This document shows positions 23,946-26,671 of a stretch of 26,671 nt of DNA, piece after piece. The first letter of the stretch is position 1. The number at the start of each line of letters is the position of its first letter. The notes below the pieces were generated by a model. The model was not told the DNA's origin. It saw only the letters and a program-made list of their open reading frames with translations, and did not search any database. The translations under genes were made by a program, and so were the position numbers. Source of the stretch: a virus; IMG/VR virus record IMGVR_UViG_3300010883_000362, positions 1 through 26,671 of that record. One strand, written 5' to 3'.

Positions 23946-24432
23946 GGCCGTGCTCCTCTAATATTTCATAGACAAAGGATAGTACTTCTTCTTTCCTCTT
24001 TTTGGGAACGTAAACATCATGAATAATCTTAAGATAGTCAGAGCGATAGCTAGCGGGAAGCTTGATGTCCAGTATCTTTAGCATCATTCGGTAATCAAGT
24101 CGATCTTTCACTTCTTCGTGATAATCAATAATGTATTCCTCATTTGCTAGTTGACCGGGCATAGCAACGCGCCTTTTTTCTGTTTCATCCTTAGTAAAAT
24201 AATTATCCCTGACAAAGTTCTTTAGCCTGTTAGATAAATGTACGGCGAGAAAGTTTTCTAGCGGCCTTTCCTCATCATATCTGGGTAGAGCTTCCATACA
24301 GATAATAAAAGCCTCTTGTTTTATATCCTCAAATTCGTATCCGTAAAAGGTGTACTTATGGGCGAGACGGTTGACAACGACATTTATTTCTTCAATAACC
24401 TGTTCTTTAGTCATGTTAGAAGGAATATGCAT
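23932..24432 (-). CDS. gp55-like late sigma factor (sigma-70 region 2), 166 aa
   Basis: This is a small sigma-family protein. Residues 20-80 (VVNRLAHKYTFYGYEFEDIK, EAFIICMEALPRYDEERPLE, NFLAVHLSNRLKNFVRDNYF) match sigma region 2: hydrophobic helix, DIkQEaf element, FD/YDe, then 'F..yl...l.N.l...i'. There is no region 4, and the size is close to T4 gp55 (185 aa). gp55 recognises a -10-only late promoter. The start is ATG 24432 sharing its A with the TGA of the preceding gene, with AGGAAG about 7 nt upstream. A longer frame from 24462 overlaps by 31 nt without its own ribosome-binding site. It is the obvious candidate to read the GTGTATA elements, by inference. Confidence 0.78.
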   Translation of the reverse strand: MHIPSNMTKEQVIEEINVVVNRLAHKYTFYGYEFEDIKQEAFIICMEALPRYDEERPLENFLAVHLSNRLKNFVRDNYFTKDETEKRRVAMPGQLANEEYIIDYHEEVKDRLDYRMMLKILDIKLPASYRSDYLKIIHDVYVPKKRKEEVLSFVYEILEEHGHAER

Positions 24433-25205
24433 CAAATATCTTCCTGTACCAGTGCTACCCATTTTTCACCGTCGAATAGCTCTATCCTTTTGCTTTCTTT
24501 GTTATATATAATGTAGCCTTCTTGGGCGGGTGGCTTATCTCTATCTGTATAGACTGGAGAAGCTTTAAAGACGGGAGAGGAAACTGAGGCATTTTTCCCA
24601 GTAAGCTCTAGACGGCGTGTGCCAATCTTGAGTTGTTTTTTTGGCTTTGTAAGAAACATACTTCTCAGTTCATCCATATCAATTGATTGTATTACATCGT
24701 CTTTTCTTCCTAACAGAGACTCTGGTTCCAATTCAACCGGTGTGGGATTCATCGGTGTCGTAGAAGCTATGATAGAATGGGGGGCGACGAGAGCTTCTAA
24801 ATAGTTGAGGGGCGAAACAGATAGGGCCATAAGATAGTCACCACCTCCAAACGTTGTGGGATCCGTGAAACTTCCTGCGTGAAGTTCCTCTCCACTTGTA
24901 GTACCCCACCCCAAGGGCATTTCCCTTACAATATAATACTCATCGTCACGAAGCTCTATGTGTCCGACACCTCTTTCATAAATAGAGGTTTGGTCATCGT
25001 ACTCTTGTATAATATAGTAGAAGCGATGGTCCAGTCCTATAATAGAAGAGAATAGCCTATCATCAGATTCCAGTCCACTCACATCAACCTCTGAAAAATC
25101 ATGGACTTCGATTAGGGCCTTGGTGCCCAGCAATCGTATATCATGGGAGCCTTCGACTTGACTAGCAAGCTCGACAGCTCCATGTCGGAATCTACTCTTG
25201 TGCAT
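24432..25205 (-). CDS. Probable virion protein, 257 aa
   Basis: The family is not recognised. The C-terminus (QEGYIIYNKESKRIELFDGE then KWVAL, about residues 224-251) is the beta-hairpin 'G.i.yN....l...dg..W..l' typical of phage fibre and neck proteins and of cyanophage structural proteins. The N-terminal part is rich in acidic beta-strand residues (FYYIIQEYDDQTSIYERGVG). The middle is loop-like with SLLGRKDDV. It starts at ATG 25205, overlapping the previous small gene by 14 nt, with only a weak AGAAGAG site, and it ends coupled to the sigma gene. I infer a virion component because of the end module. A regulatory role cannot be excluded. Confidence 0.55.
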   Translation of the reverse strand: MHKSRFRHGAVELASQVEGSHDIRLLGTKALIEVHDFSEVDVSGLESDDRLFSSIIGLDHRFYYIIQEYDDQTSIYERGVGHIELRDDEYYIVREMPLGWGTTSGEELHAGSFTDPTTFGGGDYLMALSVSPLNYLEALVAPHSIIASTTPMNPTPVELEPESLLGRKDDVIQSIDMDELRSMFLTKPKKQLKIGTRRLELTGKNASVSSPVFKASPVYTDRDKPPAQEGYIIYNKESKRIELFDGEKWVALVQEDI

Positions 25206-25356
25206 TCTCTTCTGTGTCCTCTTCGTCTTCTTCTACAATTTCAGACAGGGGCTTGTCTTTTAATTTTAGCTCATCAGCAATCTGATTGTCTAGAGCAGCA
25301 GTCGCTTTGCAATCCAATTGAGACTCTATGGATCGTCTATTGTCATCTTTAGTCAT
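25192..25356 (-). CDS. Small acidic protein, 54 aa
   Basis: This is the first gene of the minus-strand operon. It encodes a highly charged protein with a basic start (TKDDNRRSIESQLDC) and a run of Glu/Asp near the end (IVEEDEEDTEENAQE). The AGGTGA ribosome-binding site is 4 nt from the second of two adjacent ATGs (25356) and 1 nt from the first (25359), so 25356 is preferred. Its 3' end overlaps the next gene by 14 nt. A GTGTATAAT promoter-like element lies 38 nt upstream. No family is recognised. It might be an adaptor or inhibitor, but nothing in the sequence says which. Confidence 0.6.
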   Translation of the reverse strand: MTKDDNRRSIESQLDCKATAALDNQIADELKLKDKPLSEIVEEDEEDTEENAQE

Positions 25357-25393
25357 CATGTCACCTTTAGAAATGTTGGAGCCTACAGTTTAT

Positions 25394-25400
25394 TATACAC
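25394..25400 (-). promoter_or_regulatory. GTGTATA late-promoter-like element at the operon head
   Basis: The minus strand reads AATAGTGTATAATAAAC, with a perfect TATAAT preceded by GTG, 38 nt upstream of the first operon ATG at 25356. The expected -35 position shows TGCTTT, which is not a sigma-70 -35. It would drive the long operon through terL. Confidence 0.6.
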
Positions 25401-25698
25401 TATTCTGCCAATAAAAGCACACGTTGCATGCTGGGGCACAAAAGAAAGAGGGGGCGACGGGGGAGGTTTGGGTAATACACTGACGAAAAAAATTTTGAAT
25501 TTTGCCTGAACCACCCCGGCCTTTTGGGGGGGTGGGTAAGATGGGCAAGTTGAAGATAAAACTACCCCCTTGGCTAGAGAAGTAGGCTGGGAGGGCCAGT
25601 AAAAATAGGTAAGGTGAGAAGTTGGGGACGTTTCCGGGCCTCAGCCTCGCCAGTCAGCAATATATTTTATATAATTCGAGAAAGGCTGGCGATTGACC
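25401..25698. other. Divergent intergenic region, G-rich on the plus strand
   Basis: There is no convincing gene in these about 300 bases, which separate the leftward late operon from the rightward early cassettes. The plus strand is G-rich: GGGGG at 25450-25454 and 25459-25463, and a G-run series at 25526-25545. There is a GC hairpin candidate (about 25512-25536, CCACCCC paired with GGGGTGG) without a following T-run. An AT tract (AAAAAAATTTTGAATTTT, about 25485-25501) and a near-perfect CGCCAG...CTGGCG inverted repeat (25648-25690) are also present. A weak extra promoter at 25647-25675 is possible. It could be a regulatory hub or a replication origin; this is inference only. Confidence 0.5.
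25526..25545 (+). other. Potential G-quadruplex motif
   Basis: The plus strand has GGGGGGG, then T, GGG, TAAGAT and GGG. Splitting the seven-G run gives four G3 tracts with loops of 1, 1 and 6 nt, which satisfies the canonical G3-N1-7 pattern. It sits between the two divergent transcription units. Formation in cells is not shown by sequence. Confidence 0.5.
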
Positions 25699-25716
25699 TT
25701 GACAATTGACGATAAT
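25674..25716 (+). repeat. Duplicated promoter cassette, copy 1
   Basis: A 43-bp block with 36 of 43 bases identical to 25875-25917. It contains AGAAAGGCT and the -35 region (CCTTGAC, ATTGACGATAA). The two copies are exactly 201 bp apart. This suggests that whole promoter-plus-small-gene units were duplicated. Confidence 0.85.
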
Positions 25717-25727
25717 TTATATATAAT
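25699..25727 (+). promoter_or_regulatory. Consensus sigma-70 promoter, early unit 1
   Basis: Perfect TTGACA at 25699-25704, 17 bp spacer, and perfect TATAAT at 25722-25727. Transcription would start near 25734 and read rightward into a 32-aa gene. It is a very strong host-type promoter, in contrast to the -10-only elements of the minus-strand genes. Confidence 0.95.
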
Positions 25728-25766
25728 GGGGACATACAAACAACAGCACCACTAAGGACAATGACA

Positions 25767-25865
25767 ATGGATACACTACTCGCAATAAGTATGACAACGA
25801 CAATGGTAGTGGTTGGCCTGTGGGTTTACAACAGCTTCAAGTGGCAAGGGTGGGGTAAGATCTAA
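25767..25865 (+). CDS. Single-TM micro-protein, 32 aa
   Basis: This is a very small gene under a perfect promoter. It begins MDTLLAISMTTTMVVVGLWV, forming one hydrophobic helix over residues 2-20, followed by a basic, Trp-rich tail (YNSFKWQGWGKI). AAGGA lies about 9 nt upstream of this ATG. The in-frame ATG at 25761 is too close to it. It is too short for homology. An inner-membrane micro-protein made immediately after infection is plausible, but the function is unknown. Confidence 0.6.
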   Translation: MDTLLAISMTTTMVVVGLWVYNSFKWQGWGKI

Positions 25866-25866
25866 T

Positions 25867-25881
25867 CTGGAATCATTCCAG
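25867..25881 (+). promoter_or_regulatory. 15-nt inverted repeat CTGGAAT-C-ATTCCAG
   Basis: This perfect dyad with 7-nt arms around one base lies between the stop of the first micro-gene (25865) and promoter 2 (25900). No T-run follows, so it is not a classical terminator. CTGGAAT recurs at 26213-26219, upstream of promoter 3. It could be an operator or a mRNA-processing hairpin. Confidence 0.5.
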
Positions 25882-25917
25882 AAAGGCTAACGGTTGGCCT
25901 TGACGATTGACGATAAC
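25875..25917 (+). repeat. Duplicated promoter cassette, copy 2
   Basis: The second copy of the 43-bp block described at 25674-25716. The substitutions lie mostly in the AGAAAGGCT-flanking positions and not in the ATTGACGATAA part, which is kept in both copies. Confidence 0.85.
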
Positions 25918-25928
25918 AATAGTATAAT
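25900..25928 (+). promoter_or_regulatory. Sigma-70 promoter, early unit 2
   Basis: TTGACG at 25900-25905 (5 of 6), 17 bp, and TATAAT at 25923-25928. The predicted start is about 25935, so an ATG there would be leaderless. Confidence 0.92.
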
Positions 25929-25967
25929 ACAAGCATGACAAACAACAACAACACAAAGCGAAACACA

Positions 25968-26114
25968 ATGACAAGCGACTTCGAACACGGGATGACGGAA
26001 AATGGCTCACGTGAAGACGAATGGAATACCAACTGGCAGAACGTCTCTGAGGCGGTCTACCAAGAGGGTCGGCATCGGATGATGCAAGAGATCGCTGATA
26101 ATCTCGACAGGTAG
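25968..26114 (+). CDS. Small acidic/aromatic protein, 48 aa
   Basis: This gene follows promoter 2. The protein runs from MTSDFEHGMTENGSRED to MMQEIADNLDR and is rich in Glu, Asp and Trp, with a probable C-terminal helix. The ATG at 25968 follows a CAA-rich leader with AAAGCG, a weak ribosome-binding site. An in-frame ATG at 25935 lies at the predicted transcription start and would add eleven residues (MTNNNNTKRNT) as a leaderless gene of 59 aa. No family is recognised. The promoter strength suggests an early host-takeover role. Confidence 0.55.
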   Translation: MTSDFEHGMTENGSREDEWNTNWQNVSEAVYQEGRHRMMQEIADNLDR

Positions 26115-26120
26115 AGCACA

Positions 26121-26204
26121 ATGGGGTGGGCTAACAAAATCGTCAGGGCCGGGGGCCTCAGTCGCCGTAACTCCTTTGATACCAACGACTTACAACTACT
26201 TTGA
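26121..26204 (+). CDS. Micro-protein, 27 aa
   Basis: This is a very small reading frame immediately after the 48-aa gene (6-nt gap), with GGTAGAG about 4-6 nt upstream of ATG 26121, so coupled translation is possible. It encodes MGWANKIVRAGGLSRRNS and a short polar end. The family is unknown, and it could be non-coding. It sits in the same early transcript. Confidence 0.35.
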   Translation: MGWANKIVRAGGLSRRNSFDTNDLQLL

Positions 26205-26233
26205 GATAATTCTGGAATAGCTCATGATAGGGG

Positions 26234-26262
26234 TTGATTCATGCCGATAATATAGATATAAT
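26234..26262 (+). promoter_or_regulatory. Sigma-70 promoter, early unit 3
   Basis: TTGATT at 26234-26239 (4 of 6), 17 bp, and perfect TATAAT at 26257-26262. The sequence after the -10 (ATGGGAACATACAAA) closely matches that after promoter 1. Confidence 0.88.
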
Positions 26263-26284
26263 GGGAACATACAAAGGAACAACA

Positions 26285-26401
26285 ATGACTATCACTCGCT
26301 TCACCAACTACATCCGCTACAGCACCACATGCCCCGATGGTATCACTCCTGCACGATGGGGTGGAATGCTCACTTGGGCACGAACCAACGGGTTCCTGTA
26401 G
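26285..26401 (+). CDS. Small early protein, 38 aa
   Basis: A small gene with AAAGGA 6 nt before ATG 26285, encoding MTITRFTNYIRYSTTCPDG through RWGGMLTWARTNGFL. It is basic and aromatic with a likely C-terminal helix. It follows promoter 3 with a leader of about 16 nt that starts ACATACAAA. Its stop (26399-26401) ends 2 nt before promoter 4. No family is recognised. Confidence 0.55.
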   Translation: MTITRFTNYIRYSTTCPDGITPARWGGMLTWARTNGFL

Positions 26402-26403
26402 GG

Positions 26404-26432
26404 TTGACAAGCTGAGCCGTACTTGGTATAAT
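26404..26432 (+). promoter_or_regulatory. Consensus sigma-70 promoter, early unit 4
   Basis: Perfect TTGACA at 26404-26409, 17 bp, and perfect TATAAT at 26427-26432. From the -10 to the ATG at 26472, 38 of 48 bases match early unit 2 with no gaps. Confidence 0.95.
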
Positions 26433-26471
26433 ATACTCATGAGAAACAACAACAACGCTAAGGAAAACGGA

Positions 26472-26660
26472 ATGATCAAGATCCAAGACGCAACAGTAGA
26501 GACACTCGACAGCACACAAGCCCGCCCCGTGGGTAGCACGGTGTTGAGTGTGAAGATTGGCGAACACACGTTCCAGATGTTCGTTGACGAAAGCGAATTG
26601 CTCGAAGCAATAGCAAGCCAATATGGTGGCACTAAGCCTTGCATGACACCCGCACCGTAA
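26472..26660 (+). CDS. Small early protein, 62 aa
   Basis: The start at 26472 follows AAGGA by 7 nt. The protein begins MIKIQDATVETLDSTQARPV and continues with a beta-like STVLSVKIGEHTFQMFVDES and a helical ELLEAIASQ. It is acidic, soluble and probably folded as a small alpha/beta domain. An in-frame ATG at 26439 lies where transcription from promoter 4 should start and would extend it by eleven residues (MRNNNNAKENG), as in unit 2. The family is unknown. It is the last complete gene before the window edge. Confidence 0.65.
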   Translation: MIKIQDATVETLDSTQARPVGSTVLSVKIGEHTFQMFVDESELLEAIASQYGGTKPCMTPAP

Positions 26661-26671
26661 CACACACACAC

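Noticed and set aside
25512-25536. Rho-independent terminator in the divergent region
   Set aside because: The stem is GC-rich but is not followed by a T-run on either strand. The nearest T-run is about 15 to 20 nt away on the minus strand.
25541-25585. 14-codon open frame MGKLKIKLPPWLEK on the plus strand
   Set aside because: It is too short to judge and has no promoter of its own. The G-rich sequence before it resembles a ribosome-binding site only by composition.
25401-26671. tRNA or CRISPR array near the right end
   Set aside because: No cloverleaf with T-arm GGTTC and acceptor pairing, and no regularly spaced repeats with unique spacers, were seen. The repeats present are promoter cassettes.

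Overview
This window is a piece of a tailed double-stranded DNA phage (Caudoviricetes) genome, or a prophage or metagenomic contig of one. It carries a complete head-assembly set on one strand: large terminase, portal, prohead protease/scaffold, a probable decoration protein and an HK97-like major capsid protein, followed by several large tail-fibre-type genes. The host is most likely Gram-negative, because two phage proteins resemble ExbB/TolQ/MotA and ExbD/TolR/MotB, which work at an inner membrane next to a periplasm. A sigma-70 region-2-like protein of T4 gp55 size suggests T4-like control of late transcription. The species cannot be named from the sequence alone.

Layout, in the direction of transcription for the minus-strand genes (right to left). 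(1) 25356-16760 is one compact operon, with most junctions overlapping, often as ATGA. It holds a small acidic protein, a virion-like protein, the gp55-like sigma factor, a possible small terminase, a CxxC miniprotein, an ExbB-like channel protein, an ExbD-like protein with a YfaP/DUF2135-like periplasmic domain, a two-TM glycine-rich protein, a DUF2784-like membrane protein, GDP-mannose 4,6-dehydratase, a small unknown, an HNH nuclease, an ERCC4-type nuclease, a full-length acyl-CoA dehydrogenase and an HExxH zincin. It runs straight into terL. (2) 16776-9543 is the DNA-packaging and head block. It ends in a very strong intrinsic terminator at 9478-9516. (3) 9421-1 holds a small structural gene, a 1526-aa fibre with YadA-like head repeats, three further fibre-like genes that share C-terminal modules, and the start of another structural gene cut by the window edge.

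The right end (about 25400-26671) is different. It is a divergent, G-rich intergenic region followed by four plus-strand promoters. Each has a -35-like hexamer, exactly 17 bp, and TATAAT, and each drives one or two very small genes through CAA-rich leaders. This looks like an early, host-sigma-70-driven takeover region. The minus-strand late genes instead have five intergenic copies of GTGTATA with no recognisable -35, which fits recognition by the gp55-like factor.

The strongest candidates for unusual biology are the phage-borne ExbB/ExbD-like membrane module (20961-22997), the acyl-CoA dehydrogenase embedded in the packaging operon (17038-18891), the nested scaffold start inside the protease gene (11773), and the early-promoter array with duplicated cassettes and possibly leaderless starts.
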